Source: Torymus aiolomorphi (Eukaryota > Arthropoda > Insecta > Hymenoptera > Torymidae). Taken from it: 64,000 bases of DNA. The stretch's first letter is position 1. Every line of letters starts with the position of its first letter. The position numbers and the translations under genes were made by a program. Shown in pieces: positions 24,081 through 38,599 of this stretch. The stretch is taken from positions 21,588,709-21,652,708 of the forward strand of contig CM070874.1 in the NCBI GenBank assembly GCA_036365515.1, in the 5' to 3' direction. The notes beneath the pieces were generated by a model. It searched no databases, was not told the origin of the DNA, and saw nothing but the letters and a program-made list of their open reading frames with translations.

Positions 24081-24372
<292 letters not shown>

Positions 24373-25579
24373 TTTTAGCGGGCATGGGGGGAGCAAGCTT
24401 CCCAGCCAGTGGCCGTACGGCACCGGAACCCCACCGGCACCGCGTCTGCATTCCTTCAGTGGGGCCCGTTATGATCCGCTGGACCCGTCACCGTTGCTGT
24501 CGTTATCCCTACTCCCCCGTCCCCTTAGCCTTGCGGCCAACGGATTAGTGGTTTAGGCTCGACAGTTTATCCGCATTTCGATGTCCCACTTTCAGGGTGC
24601 CTCCATCTTCTTTTTCAGCACGCGCACATACACATACACACACACATACATACACACGCGCGCACACTCACCGACACACACACTCAGACCCATCTCTTCG
24701 CGCGTAGACCTTTCCTTCCCTCTAGTCCAAGGGTCCGTGATTCCTCATTCGCTGTGTATCCTCGTCTGTTTTCTGCTTCTTTGTGATTACACGCCCGAAG
24801 TAGCACTTAATCTTCTCCCAAGATTCCAGTCCATGTAGCATGACTTCGATCAGTGTTTCGGGCTCTAAGAGTACGCCAATACTCTGTTGTAGCTGAACCC
24901 GCTCCTCCATGTAGAATCTGCAGTGGAAGAACGCGTGTTCCGCGTCATCCCATTCAGCGCCATAGTCCTGGCAGTTTGGATCGCTTCACCTTTTATAATT
25001 AAACAAGTAGGCGCCGAAGCACCCATGTCCACTGAGTGCCTGCGTGACCCATTAATCGAGTCTTCCGTGTTCTCGGGTCGTCCACTCTTTGACGCCCCTA
25101 ATAAGCGTATGCGTCCACCTGCCTTTAGGATATGCGCTCCATTCACCTTGCCACTTTTGCAGTAGGGCTGCGTGGGCTTCCCTTTTGATATCCAGTAGGG
25201 TGGCTGTCTCATCCTCTCGTTGCTACCTCTCCCACACATTGACTCTTTCCTTAGCGAGTAGCCATAGCGGGGCTATTCCTGCGAGGAGCAAGTTTGCGCC
25301 CAGTGATATGGTACGATATCCGCTAACAACTCAAAGTACTATTCGTAGCTGTACAGGATCCATATTCTTCATGACTGCGCTGTTGTGCGCATGGGCATCC
25401 CACAGAGGCGAGCCGTAGAGTAGCACCGATTGCATCACAGTCGCCAGAAGTGCACGGCTGCCTTGTTCATGTCCTCCCACATTGGGCATCAGCTGTTGTA
25501 GCGCTGTACCTACATTCCCTGATTTGACCGATTCGCCTGATGTGGTCTTTGAAGTTCCAGTGCCTGTCGATCCATAAAC
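24373..25579 (-). pseudogene. R1-clade LINE, C-terminal part of ORF2
   Basis: Reading leftward, the frames give a thumb segment (WNFKDHI), GNVGTALQQLMPNVGG, LLYGSPLWDA, a region ending in TGHGCFGAYL, then DDAEHAFFHC and a terminal block with VMLHGLESWEKIKCYF. This layout, a zinc-knuckle-like CX2C...H...C region followed by ER..L and W..I, is typical of R1-clade LINE ORF2 C-termini. The stretch holds several stops. The 3' end is marked by a short A run (about 24370-24378 on the coding strand) beside the CT repeat. It continues at 45653 after the Gypsy insertion. Confidence 0.85.
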
Positions 25580-27031
25580 TGAACGTTGCGAATTTTTACA
25601 CCCCCTTTAACAACGTTAGAGCTCGCCCTGAGGGCTGGTTATGCGCGATAGACTCTCGCGCCTACTCCTAATTCCCCCCGACACTCCCGACCCTAGACAC
25701 TATAACGCGCGAACGAGGTCAAAATTTCTTGTTGAAGGGCGCCAGACCACGGTGACGGCGCGTGCTCTTCTCCTCTGCCTGGCTCTGGGCTCTTCCTCCT
25801 CCCGAGCGTGGGCGGCGTTGCGACGGCTTGGGGCGACCGATACCCTCGGCGACTAAGGGAAGTACGCGAATGAGCAACGACGCGTTGGTTCTTCGTGTGA
25901 TGAATAACGACTCACGTACGTCCGCAGGGAATACGAAACAAACACATAAAATAAAATAATACTGATGCAACTAGTAATTATGATCTTTAATGGCACGACT
26001 AAAATCTTTTCTCTGGCGGTGGACGGTGAACACTCTGATGTTGCGAAACGCGGTTGACAAGATGGCCGCTCGGGGCCTCGCACGCCGGGTATTCGCGCAC
26101 ACGCGAGAGAGAACTGCCGCTGCTTTCTCCCCGCTGGGAGCTATCGCTCGCAATACATAAGGAAAATGATAAAATTGAGGGTCGGGGGCAGGAAAGAAAA
26201 TGCCTCCCGACGACAGCAACCAAATTCTTACCGTTGCACATCTGTCGCTCATAAGGACCTCCGAATCTCTCGCTCTCTCTCTCTCTCTCCCTCTCTACGG
26301 TGGTACGCGGCGAGAGTCACAAGTTGGCCGCGGACAAATACTCTCTTTTCCTCACTTCCAACACTACTCTCCCGCAGAACTCTCCAACACCACTCTCTTA
26401 CACTGCTAATTCAATACACTCTCCTACTACTAATACAATACACTCTCCTACTACTAATACAAAACACTCTCCTACTATTACTCAAAATGCTCCAACTGTT
26501 ACTTCAGACTCTACAACGATTACTTCAGAAACTATGAGATGTGCACTAGGCGACAATCCAGGACTGAGTGAAGAAGAAGGAAGCGGTGCCTGCTCGCTTC
26601 CGTCTTCTTCCTCGGTGGCGTCTCTCTCTTCCTCTCTCGCCCTCATTCAATCAGATAGGTCGGTGGGCAGGTTGGCAGCAGGTATCGGCGCGCGTCGCGA
26701 TTTTCTTTTTCCTTTTGTGGTGAAACTTATTAATGCAAACCAATTAGGGCTCTAATTACTCGAACGGTGGCTGCTATTGGCTATGCGCGACGGCAACGAT
26801 TGCCGAGTCGATTTCTGCTGCCACCTGTTGCGCGCGGATTTTAAACCGGCATAACCTGGCATAATTCTCTACGCTTAGTGGCGGCGCGCCTTTAGACGAC
26901 GGCGCGCCTCCACACTTTGATGCGGCGGTCGTCCTCTTATTGGTAGTTCTCTCTCTCCCTCCTACATGTGCGCCGCTGCGCACTCTCTCTCTCACTCATA
27001 CTTGTGCGCCGCTGCGCTCTCTATCTCCCTC
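25580..27031 (-). repeat. Left (3') LTR of the Gypsy element, part 1
   Basis: Matches 42460-43197 and 44179-44995 of the right LTR closely, starting at (T)AACGTTGCGAATTTTT. It carries a ~24-bp minisatellite (26404-26480) with more copies than in the right LTR. It is split at CCCTC by a LINE and resumes at 32908. Confidence 0.88.
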
Positions 27032-28287
27032 TCTCTCTTTTTTTTGGCGGTAAGTGTAGACGGGTTCTGCTTGAGCTCTCGCATTATTCAGCATCACTAA
27101 TAAAGTTTTTACTCCTCGGAGTCAAATCATTGCAGGAAAAGGAGCCCCAGGCGGCACTCAAGCTCCCAGCCCAAAAACTGGAGGCATCGCGCTCCAGTTT
27201 TATGTGCCGGGGACCTTTTCCTCTACACGCAGACGCCCTATCCTCAACACGTCAAGCACTCGGCACACGCAACACACTCAATCACTCAATTTACACAACT
27301 GCAGCTCACAGCATCGTCAGCTTCGCACCTTTTTGGCACCGCTTCATCACACTGCGACGGCACCCGCCTCTGTGCCGCTGCACTGCCGCAACCTATAGGC
27401 TGCATCACGCGCAGTGCACCGGTCTCTGTCCGATCAGCTTATTGGCTTGCTGCCTCACTATCTGCTGTGTTGTCCCGCTACCTGCATTTAATCAGCTGAG
27501 AGGACGTGACCAGCTGTGTGCGCCATCATATGCTGCCTTGCTCACCACTTTCATCAGCTGTTTTATGCCCATAGGCATTCTGCTTTTTTGCGTGAGTCAG
27601 CGTTTTGCCTGTCATCCTGCGCAACACACCTCGCGCAGTGCGAGTGCGAGCGCGAGTGTGAGCTTGATCATTTACCCGCGATCTACCTTGCCGGCCACTG
27701 CTACTTAACTTGTTTTAATTTTAATTGCTTTTAATTTGTTTGACATGCGTTTTCTTTTTAATTTAATTTTATTATACTAAAGTAGCTGAAACTGCCATTT
27801 TTACTAATTGTACAATTTTTAATTTTCTTTTATTTATTTTTCTTTCTATTTTTATATATATTGCATAGCGTTTCTGATCTTTCTAATTAACTAATTTTTA
27901 ATAATTATCTGGCCGCTCACTCTTTCATTTACAAAAATTTCATTTTTTTTTCTATTTAATAACCACCATCTCTGCCGATCTATAGTTTTTAACTGAATAG
28001 ATTATACATTTGATATTTTATTAAGTCTGACTGCTTGCGTTTTATACTACTGTGTAAACGGGTGTAAAAGGCCCCTGCTTTGCCGGCTTGTCTGACCTAG
28101 TTAAGGTCTTGATCACTACTTTCATAGATCATAAGCAGCAGGCTATTTTTAACACTTTTTAATGCTGTTTTCTTGTTTTTCTTGTTTTTTTTCTTGTTTT
28201 TATTCATAACTGTGTGTCTGTTAAACTGCAGCGGCCTTTTATACCAGTGATTATTAAAAAATTTATTTTTTTTTTTTTATTTTTAAT

Positions 28288-28318
<31 letters not shown>

Positions 28319-28552
28319 TTTTATTTATTTATTTATTTATTTATTTTTTTGTAATTTTTGCACTTATATTCATCATTGTATCTTGCATCTCGCCTTCATA
28401 AACTGACACTACGTCGTGCATTTCATTTTTTATTTTCCATTTTTCACGTTTCAGCTCATTTGTCATTTTTAACTTTCGTGTTGTAGATTCTAGTTTTTTA
28501 TCTCTCATTACTCATAACATACATCTTTCGTGCGCTCGATACACAAAACAAA
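27032..28552 (+). other. 5' leader of the CR1/Jockey-like LINE
   Basis: About 1.5 kb upstream of ORF1, beginning with a T run and GGCGGTAAGTG. It includes a (TTTA)n microsatellite at 28275-28350. Open frames at 26968-27734 cross the insertion boundary or are low-complexity and are not called. It would contain the LINE's internal promoter, which I cannot locate. Confidence 0.55.
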
Positions 28553-29692
28553 ATGGACATTATTTGTCGTGGCTGCAGCAAAAGTATAAAAACGAAATGT
28601 ATTACATGTGAACACTGCAATAGCAACTTCCATCCTAATTGCACGACTTTCAAGCAGGTTCACAACAAAGCAAACAAGCTTATTAGTGCCTGTCGAGCTT
28701 GCATTTCTGCGGCAAATACTAATACTAATAAGCAGAGAGATGAGACACTCAATGGGAGCAATAGTGCACCGTCAATTGACCCTTTACAACAGATCCTTCA
28801 AAAACTTACCAGGCTAGAAAACCTTGAAGGCAGTATGAACACGTTGAGCTCAACCATTGATGCCAGACTAGGGGCATTTTCAACGGCGATCACAAACATC
28901 GAGGAGAGGCTATCATCTCTGGATGTGTTACCAAGTCTTGTAACGCGTTTATCGGCTGCGGAAGAGGCCATTTCACATGTGCAGACTGAGCAGCTGAGCC
29001 TTCGTCAGCAGGTTGCTGCTCTTAGCACAGCTAAACAAGCTCCACCTGCTCTTGATGTTTCTGCTGCTAACCGTTTGAAGAAACTGGAGAATGATGTACA
29101 AAATCTTTGTACCCTACAACGCAGTGTTGCCAACGAGCTCGTAATTACAGGACTTCCAACAACAACAGAAACGTCGACCATGAAAGGCCTTGTATTTGCA
29201 GCGCTTAAAGTTCTCGATCCTGGTTTCCTGGAACGTGATATTATGCATGTACGCCGAATGCATAGCAAAACAATAACTGAGCATGTACCATCCACTTCCT
29301 CCCCGGATGCTACTGCTGACACTCAGCTGTCTGACAGTCACACTCCTGCTAAAACTATCTCTGTACCGCTCATTGTACGCCCGTCATCGCCTGATCTGAT
29401 GCTGAATCTCATTAATGCAAAAATAAAAATGGGAAAACTGCACTCGTCGCAGCTCAATGTCGAACTGCTTGAATTAGCCAAAATAACGACTCCCTTACCG
29501 TCCTCACTCATCAACATAAACGAGTTGCTTCCTGCAGACCTACATAGACTGCGTTTGCAGGCACGAACTGAGGCGAAAAAGAAAGGTTTCATTACTTATG
29601 TACGTAGTGGTCGTCTCTACATCAAGAAGAAAAAAGAAGATCACGCAACTATCATTTCATCTACTGAAGAGCTCAATCATTTTTTAGCTTAG
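28553..29692 (+). CDS. LINE ORF1, PHD-type zinc finger protein
   Basis: 379 codons, ATG after an A-rich stretch ending ACAAA. Residues 5-50 form a C4HC3-like PHD finger: CRGC, CITCEHC, HPNC and CRAC in order. Residues ~75-190 look coiled-coil (heptad Leu/Ile, ERLSSLD, RLKKLENDVQNL). The C-terminal part (from ~195) resembles the basic nucleic-acid-binding region of CR1/Jockey ORF1 proteins, with VITGLP followed by a basic tail KKGFITYVRSGRLYIKKKK. The protein would package the LINE RNA. The frame is intact, so the copy may be fairly young. It is followed 100 bp later by the ORF2 endonuclease. Confidence 0.8.
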   Translation: MDIICRGCSKSIKTKCITCEHCNSNFHPNCTTFKQVHNKANKLISACRACISAANTNTNKQRDETLNGSNSAPSIDPLQQILQKLTRLENLEGSMNTLSSTIDARLGAFSTAITNIEERLSSLDVLPSLVTRLSAAEEAISHVQTEQLSLRQQVAALSTAKQAPPALDVSAANRLKKLENDVQNLCTLQRSVANELVITGLPTTTETSTMKGLVFAALKVLDPGFLERDIMHVRRMHSKTITEHVPSTSSPDATADTQLSDSHTPAKTISVPLIVRPSSPDLMLNLINAKIKMGKLHSSQLNVELLELAKITTPLPSSLININELLPADLHRLRLQARTEAKKKGFITYVRSGRLYIKKKKEDHATIISSTEELNHFLA

Positions 29693-32602
29693 ACTCATCT
29701 CATCATCACTATTCTTTCAATCATGTTAATCTCATCCCTACTCACCCTCCATCTTCATCCACATCAAGTTTTTCCGGGTCTCAGAACCACGGCCTCAGAG
29801 TATGCCACTTTAATACAAACTCTATTCGAGCGCACATGGGAATGATCAATCACTATCTGTCTACTCACAACTTCTTCCATGTAATAGCTGTTACTGAGAC
29901 CTGGCTTGATCCTGTAGCAGATTATAGCAATATTGTCTTCTTACATGACTACATTCTTTTTCGGCGCGATCGTAATAGGAACGGTGGTGGTGTTGCGCTC
30001 TTCATCCACAACTCTATTTCTGCCACTGTTCTCTGCTCATCAGATGGTGTCTGGACTGGTAAACCAGGCAAGCCAGAATATCTCTTCTGTGAAGTAACAG
30101 GCAATGGTCATCCGCCATTTTTCGTCGCTGTAGTCTATCGACCACCACACGCGCCTTTTCTTAGAGATACTGATTTTATAGACAAAATCACTACCTACAT
30201 GCATGACTACAGCACTAAGATTATTCTTGGCGATTTTAATGCCGACCAGCTCTCCTTATCTGATGATGCGGTTTTCATTCGCAAGTTTATTGCAGAAAAT
30301 GGACTCCACAATGTTCCGTACGGTGCGACTCACCACAAACTTACCTCCGACACCTGGCTTGATCTCTGCTTAATAGATGAACAAGACCGCATATTAGACT
30401 TCTCGAAGACTGAGTCACCATTCATCAACGGTCATGATCTTATCGCTGCTACACTTGCGCTTCAAACCCCCAAACCCTCATTAACATCATTCACCTATCG
30501 TGACTATAATGCCATTAGCGCTGAGTCTCTCATTGACTTTCTGAGAGGTTTGGATTGGTCTGTCGCTGAGTCGGCTCCCCTTCATGAATGTGTCTCTGTC
30601 CTGCAATCCCACGTGGCTACAGCTACCAATAATCTCGCCCCGGTCAAAACTGTTACTCCTGGAAAAAACAGGCATCCATGGTTTATGCCAGAACATCGTG
30701 TCTTAATCAAAGAGAGAGATCGCTTGTATAAGCGTTTTCGTAGGTCTCGTACAGAACATGATCTGTATTTATACCGAGAAGCTCGAGATTCAGCACATTC
30801 TTCAATTGAGGAAGCCAGAAATAACTATTACCATCATCGATTATCAACGCTGACTAATCCGAAGGATATCTGGCGTGAGCTTCAGCATTTAGGCATCACA
30901 GGACCGAAAAAATCAACTTCATCGTTGTTCTCCATCGACCAGCTCAATGCACATTTTAGAAGCGTTTCTTATGATCCGGCTACTCCTTCTGTTTCTGACT
31001 TTCTCAGTACCCTGACCCCATCAAACAACGCTGAGTGTTTCTCATTTAGGGAGTTCCAAATCTCTGATATATGTGATGCAGTAAATCACTTTAGTACACA
31101 AGCTAGAGGACCTGATGGTATTCCGCAGCGTATAATATTACTTGCACTACCTTTTCTTGCGCCTATCATCTGTAAAGTTTTTAACCAAACTCTACGCGAA
31201 GCATGCTTTCCGCAACTATGGAAGAAATCTTCCGTAATTGCCCTGAACAAGGTGAATACCCCGAATAGCTTGAGTGATTTTCGCCCAATATCTCTCCTTT
31301 TTTTTCTCTCTAAAGCACTTGAGTGGTTGGTATACCAGCAAATGTCTTGTTACTTAGAATCTAGGCTTCTTCTCAATCCTCTTCAAACTGGTTTTCGATC
31401 TGGACACAGCACTCAAACAGCCCTACTGAAGCTCACTGACGATATTAGGCTTGGAATAATAGGAAACGAGTCACTCTGCTTCTTCTATTTGACTTTAGTA
31501 AGGCTTTTGACTCTGTCTGTCACGTCAAGCTCCTACAGAAATTGCTCGAGCATGGTTTCTCTAAATCAGTAATCAATTGGATAGCGTCGTATTTGGTTGG
31601 TCGTCAGCAAGCGGTCGTTGACAACAAAGGCAACTTTTCATCGTTTCTGGAGCTGAATACCGGAGTACCTCAGGGCTCTGTGTTGGGGCCATTGCTCTTT
31701 GCCATTTATGTTAACGATCTGACCCTATGTCTTGATCATGATGTTTCCCACATCATGTATGCTGATGACCTTCAGCTCTATATCAGCTGTCCTCTTGAGG
31801 AGCTCGACAATTTTTCTGCTAAGATGAGCTCAAATGCAGACCGCATCATGAGCTGGGCCACTCGCAATGCACTTCGGCTCAATGTCGGTAAGACGAAAGC
31901 CATGGTAATAGGTTCTCCTCGCTATATCAATTCTCTCCCCTCTGTAACCAGAAACTTCATCGATATTGGTTGCACCCCTGTCCTCTATGAATCTTCATTG
32001 CGCAATTTGGGTGTGGTGCTTGACTCTAAGCTCAACTGGAATGAGCATATTGCGCATATTTGCCGCCGAGTTCGTGCTCTTATGTACCGTCTCTATTATT
32101 TTAGAAAAAGCACCAACCTACGTCTGCGTAAGCACCTAATCCAAATGCTTCTTTTTCCAGTGATTGACTACTGCTGCGTTGTATACAACAATCTCTCGAA
32201 GGATGTCAACGACAGACTTCAGACACTTGTCAACTCAGGTATCCGTTACATCTATGGCTTGAAACGGAGGGAGCATATAACTCGCTACAGGCGTGAGCTT
32301 GGCTGGTTGACTACGACTGCACGTGCGAAGTATTTTGCTGCGAATTTACTACGCAAAATCTTCAATACAGCTACGCCGTCCTATCTACTGGCCTTTTTGA
32401 TTTTGCAGTTGCTACTCGACCAGTCAGGGGTGAAATGAAGCCCTTAGATATTCGTAGCTTTAGTACCGTGACACTGAAAAACTCATTTCATATCAGTTCT
32501 GCATATCTCTGGAATTCATTACCATCAAACATCCGCAATATCACTTCTGTTCCCCATTTCAAATCATGTCTTCATCAACATCTCTTCAATTCCGATGCGT
32601 AA
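29693..32602 (+). pseudogene. LINE ORF2: AP-like endonuclease and reverse transcriptase
   Basis: The open frame reaches back to the ORF1 stop, but its first ATG (29836) lies downstream of the endonuclease start motif LRVCHFNTNSI. Endonuclease motifs: TETWLD, GGGVALFI, VVYRPP, GDFNAD and INGHDLI. RT motifs: DFRPISLL, TGFRSGHSTQTALL, DFSKAFDSV, GVPQGSVLGPLLFAIYVNDL and the catalytic YADDLQLY. A single shift near 31480 moves the frame just before DFSKAFD. A second near 32390 moves the C-terminal tail (AYLWNSLPSNIR) to the frame ending at 32600-32602. Both shifts sit in pyrimidine-rich or T-rich runs. Only these two lesions separate this copy from a complete ORF2, apart from the missing start codon. 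Confidence 0.85.
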
Positions 32603-32860
32603 AACGCACAAAAACTATGCCCCATCTATGTCATGATCATTCCATCCATCGTCATGCTTTTGCTTTTTATTTTGCGCTCTATTTTTATTTTTTGCGCTCT
32701 ATTTTTTTAGTTTTATTTTTTTTATTTTTAATTTTTTGCAGTTTCAGTATACTTTGCGTAACCACTCACTATTCGTAATGTTCGTAATATTTCGCTATTT
32801 GTAATAACTCTTTGTAACAACACTCTTTGTAATAACGCTAATTGTAAATCTTGTCTCTAT

Positions 32861-32907
32861 TGTTCAACACAATGAACAGCAATAAACATTATCTAATCTA
32901 ATCTAAT
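32861..32907 (+). other. 3' tail of the LINE, TCTAA repeats
   Basis: The element ends AATAAACATTATCTAATCTA with three TCTAA-type units before the target site. Short tandem tails instead of poly-A are common in CR1-group LINEs. Confidence 0.7.
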
Positions 32908-33319
32908 CCCTCACTCATATGCTCTCGGCTGTGTGCAGCGCGCAGGCTACCGACCCGGATTCTCGCTCTCTCTCGGTCTCATACTCCGCGGCTCTCGCTC
33001 GCTCTCTCCCTCTTGCTCGCAAGCGGCGTGCAGCGCGTAGGCTGCCGTCCCCCCCTCTCGCTCAGTATGAGCAGCATCGTCGCGTCGTCTCGCATGGCTG
33101 CCGGCGTCGTGGCCGTCGCACAGCCGCATTCGTGGCCGTGTCGTGTGCTCGTGTCGGTGTTTTCCGTGTGTGTGTAGTGCGTGGTTGCGGCGCGAGTGTG
33201 CGTTGCCGGCCGGCATCTTTCTTCGGCGGCTGCTGTCTCCGCAACATGGCGGCCTGGCTCACTTGGGCACGTTCGCATTCGGCGCACAGTCTTAATTTTC
33301 GTGTGCGTCGTCTGCGAGC
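32908..33319 (-). repeat. Left (3') LTR of the Gypsy element, part 2
   Basis: Resumes at CCCTCACTCATATGCTCTCG and follows the right LTR (44996-45422) until TCGTCTGCGAGC, then diverges. The last ~230 bp present in the right LTR (45423-45652) are missing here, along with the expected PPT junction. Confidence 0.82.
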
Positions 33320-35500
<2,181 letters not shown>

Positions 35501-35508
35501 ACCCTACC

Positions 35509-36813
35509 TTATTCTACTACGCGTCGCGGGGGTAAATAGCGTTTTAATTCACCTACGTGTACCTTCGCGTTTTTCCGACTACCCTCCCTCTCTAACAGAT
35601 AAACGGAGGGAGATAATTTCGCAGTTATCTCGTATAGACCCTCGTATTTCGGCGCGAGCTTCGCGGAATATCCTTGTGTGGCATTCGATAGCGAATGGAC
35701 GCGGCGCATGACCCTAACTCCTACTACGTACTCCCCTACTCGCTTTCCGCGGTTATAATATCTACTCTCCTTGGCGTTACTTTCGTCGATATGTTTCGCA
35801 ACTAAGTCTTGGAGCGCGTCGAGTCGAGTAACACGATCTTTCCAGACTTTTCGATCCAACCTCACTATGAGCTCCTTCTTCTCCACTTCTCTTCTCAGAC
35901 TCTTCACTGGGCGGGGATGGCGACCATAATTCAAAAAGGCAGGCGACATCTTCAGGCTGGCTTGCTGTGCGGTGTTGATGGCATGTCGAAATTCGTGGAG
36001 GTGAGCATCCCAGCCTCAGTGATTTCCCTCGACGAACGTCACAATCATAGTCTTCAGCGTCCTATTGCTTCTCTCCATGGGGTTGGCCTGAGAATGGTAT
36101 GGGGGCGTGGACACATGGCATATTCCATACTCATCTAGTGTCTTCTGCAGCACCTGGTTGACAAACTCAGTGCTGTTGTCGGTTAGCAAATACTCTTGCG
36201 TCTCCCATCTAAACAAAATTAGCTCCTCGAGGGCGCGGGCGACTGCTTTGCCATCTGTCTTCCTTAATGGTTTCAACTCCAACCAACGCGTGAATAAATC
36301 TTGTAACACTAGCACGTACCGATATTGCCCTTTGCTGCGGGGCAATTCGATCATGTCCGCGCATACTACACACCACGGGCGTTCCACGACTCTTCTCCCC
36401 ATTAGTCCTTGGGGCCCTTGCTGTGAACTTTTGAGCCGTTGGCAGCTCTCACAAGTGCGCACATAGTCATATACATCACGGTAAACTCCTGGCAAAAAAT
36501 ACTCTCTTGCCACTCGGTGATAGGTTTTCTCGACTCCTAGGTGTCCGCCGGAGATGATACCGTGGCCATCATGAAGTACTCTCTCTCTCTCTCTCTCTCG
36601 CTGTTCCAGGGACACCACCAGACGCCATCTTTCTTCTCCGTCGGTTACTGGGTCCAGCAGCGGATCTCTCTTGTATTTGTAGAGCAGCTCATCTTCTACC
36701 TTCCATCCATCATACTTCATTGGGCAGTGGGCGACATCCTGCCTCTTCTGGATGTACCACTGGTCGGTGCTCACTCCCATCTCTGCTACCTCCAGGTCAT
36801 CTTCCTCGAACAT
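35509..36813 (-). pseudogene. Gypsy integrase with one in-frame stop
   Basis: The frame is open from 36813 to 35509 except for one TGA at 36016-36018. The N-terminal HHCC zinc finger is present as GHGIISGGHLG ... CESCQ. Catalytic triad: CADMIELP (Asp), LLTDNSTEF (Asp) and PMERSNRTLK (Glu). The usual Gly of the DNG motif is Ser here. The C-terminal part has a GPY/F-like module (YEGLYEI) and HVGELKRYL. A short (CT)n has entered as an RERERER stretch just before the zinc finger, without breaking the frame. It would insert the cDNA in the nucleus. Confidence 0.85.
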
Positions 36814-36864
36814 CGTGAAAGAGCATCTGGGACCTTATGCATCGCGCCTTTCCGATGCACGGTA

Positions 36865-38101
36865 TTAAGGTCCCAATGTTGCAGTTCCAGGGCCCACCTC
36901 GCTAGCCTTCCTGTCGGTTCCTTCATGGTTCTCAACCATTTGAGGGCGCTGTGGTCGGTGACGGCGGTGAATACATACCCTTCTAGGTAGGGGCGGAGCT
37001 TGCTGATGTCGGGCGAGAACGGGGGCGGTAGTAAGAGCTCGTTTTAGCTCGTCAAACGCCTCCTTCTGGCTCTCCTCCCAAATCCACTTCTGTGATTTCC
37101 ACAGTAGCTTCAGCAATGGCACCTTCAGAGCTGCGCAATTCTTGATGAACCTCTCATACCAGTTCACGATACCCAGGAAACCTCTCAATTGGCGTAAATT
37201 CGTGGGCGTAGGGTAATTGAGGAGGGCTGCGACGCGGTCCGGGTCTGGGCGAAGGCCTTCGTGTTCGAGTAGAAACCCCAGGTAGGTCACACGGGAGCAG
37301 CAAAACTCGCACTTGTCGGTGTTTATCTTCAGGCGGGCTTCTACCAATTTTTTCAACGCGATCTCGACCCACTTCAGGTGCTCCTCGAACGTCTCGGTGG
37401 CCACGATGATGTCGTCGAGGTAACCAAAAACATATGGTTCTAACTCTGGGCCAAGAAGGGCGTCGATTAGGCGCTGAAAGGTCGTGGGGGCATTCGTGAG
37501 TCCAAAAGGAATTCTTATTAGGATTAAACTGCCACAACCCTGAACCTGGCACTGTGAAGGCGGTGTATTTCTTGCTATCCTGGGCCATTGGTATTTGATG
37601 GTAGGCGGTTTTCAAGTCAATCTTGGACAAATATTTCGCACCACGTAGTTTGTCCAAGATCGAGTCCATGTTTGGCAACGGATACGCGTCCTTCTTGGTC
37701 ACTTTGTTCAACGGGCGGTAGTCGATGCATGGTCGGTAGCCCCCGTCTCTCTTGCGCAGAATCACCGGTGCACTGCTATAATCTCTCGCAGAGCGCTCAA
37801 TGATTCCCTCGGCGTCCATCTTCCTCACCTCTTCCTGGGCGTTCCTAGTATCTTCGGCGACATTCGTCGTGGCTTCTCCTTGATGGGAGTGGGAACGGTG
37901 ACGCAAATGTGATATTCCGTCAGATCCGTCAACCCTGGGGCGAACTGAGCGGAGCTCAATATCTTCACCACGAGCTTCTCCACGGTGGCTCTCTCTTCCT
38001 CCTTCAGCTCCGAAATCCCAGCACACTCGGCCTACACGACTGGATTGCGCTCGTTCCCTCTCTGCGCGAAATTCGTCCCCTCTCCTTCTCTGGTTCTCCA
38101 C
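36865..38101 (-). pseudogene. Gypsy reverse transcriptase and RNase H, frameshifted
   Basis: RT fingers and palm: GGYRPCIDYRPLNKVTKKDA, SKIDLKTAYHQIPM (motif A Asp), then a frameshift near 37530. The catalytic box YLDDIIV lies at about 37410-37430 and RLKINTDKCEF, VTYLGFLL and LRQLRGFLGIVNWYERFI follow. The connection/RNase H part continues with KAFDELKRALTTAPVL, then another shift, and VTDHSALKWL near 36950. The domain order RT-RH before integrase fits Ty3/Gypsy. Confidence 0.85.
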
Positions 38102-38565
38102 ACTCCTCTAGCGGAGCGTACCTCGACGTCAAATTTCTCGAAGAAATCCATGCTTAGGATTATATCGTGCTCTATCCCTCGGATAGCTTTGAGCGACAAT
38201 ATTTCCTGGTAACCGCCTACTTCAAAACTCATTTGCAGCTCTCCCACAATGCGGTTGACGTTCCCCGTGACACTCTTCACGGCGGTGGCGGACTGTCGCA
38301 GGCGGTTGGCGTAACGATCGACTACTCTCGGGCCGGCCAATGACACCATTGCCCCCGAATCTACCAACGCTCGGTACGGCTCCCCACCTAGGATGATCTC
38401 AATGAACGGACGGTTCTCACTGATCATTTCGGCCACCTGGCCGTCTGTTCCGGCCTCCACGGGCACGGGAGCTGAGTCCTCACTCATCACCTTCTCCTCC
38501 TTCTCCTCCGGGGGCTCTATTTCCCATTCTGTCCCGGCAAGCATCTTCTCTACTTCCTCTCGCAC
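38032..38565 (-). pseudogene. Gypsy aspartic protease
   Basis: 177 codons. The retropepsin active site reads ALVDSGAMVSLAG, with flap-like and second-lobe hydrophobic segments downstream (IRGIEHDIILSMDFF). It overlaps the upstream end of the RT frame and would be part of the Gag-Pol polyprotein. The frame itself is open here. Confidence 0.75.
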
Positions 38566-38599
38566 CTTATTTACCTCTGCTACTCCGTCTGCAGCTGGC

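Larger units (their letters stand above)
27032..32907 (+). mobile_element. CR1/Jockey-like LINE inserted in the left LTR, ~5.9 kb
   Basis: The LTR sequence breaks after CCCTC (27027-27031) and resumes with CCCTC at 32908-32912. The unoccupied right LTR has this once, so a 5-bp target duplication is likely. The element has a 1.5-kb leader, ORF1 (28553-29692), ORF2 with endonuclease and RT, and a 3' tail of TCTAA repeats. It is probably close to full length. Confidence 0.85.

Noticed and set aside
26300..26755. 151-codon frame, repeated in part at 44307-44711
   Set aside because: Lies in both Gypsy LTR copies on the antisense strand and starts in low-complexity sequence. LTR identity explains the match.
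29005..29592. Minus-strand frames opposite LINE ORF1
   Set aside because: Antisense shadows of an intact, domain-bearing ORF1.
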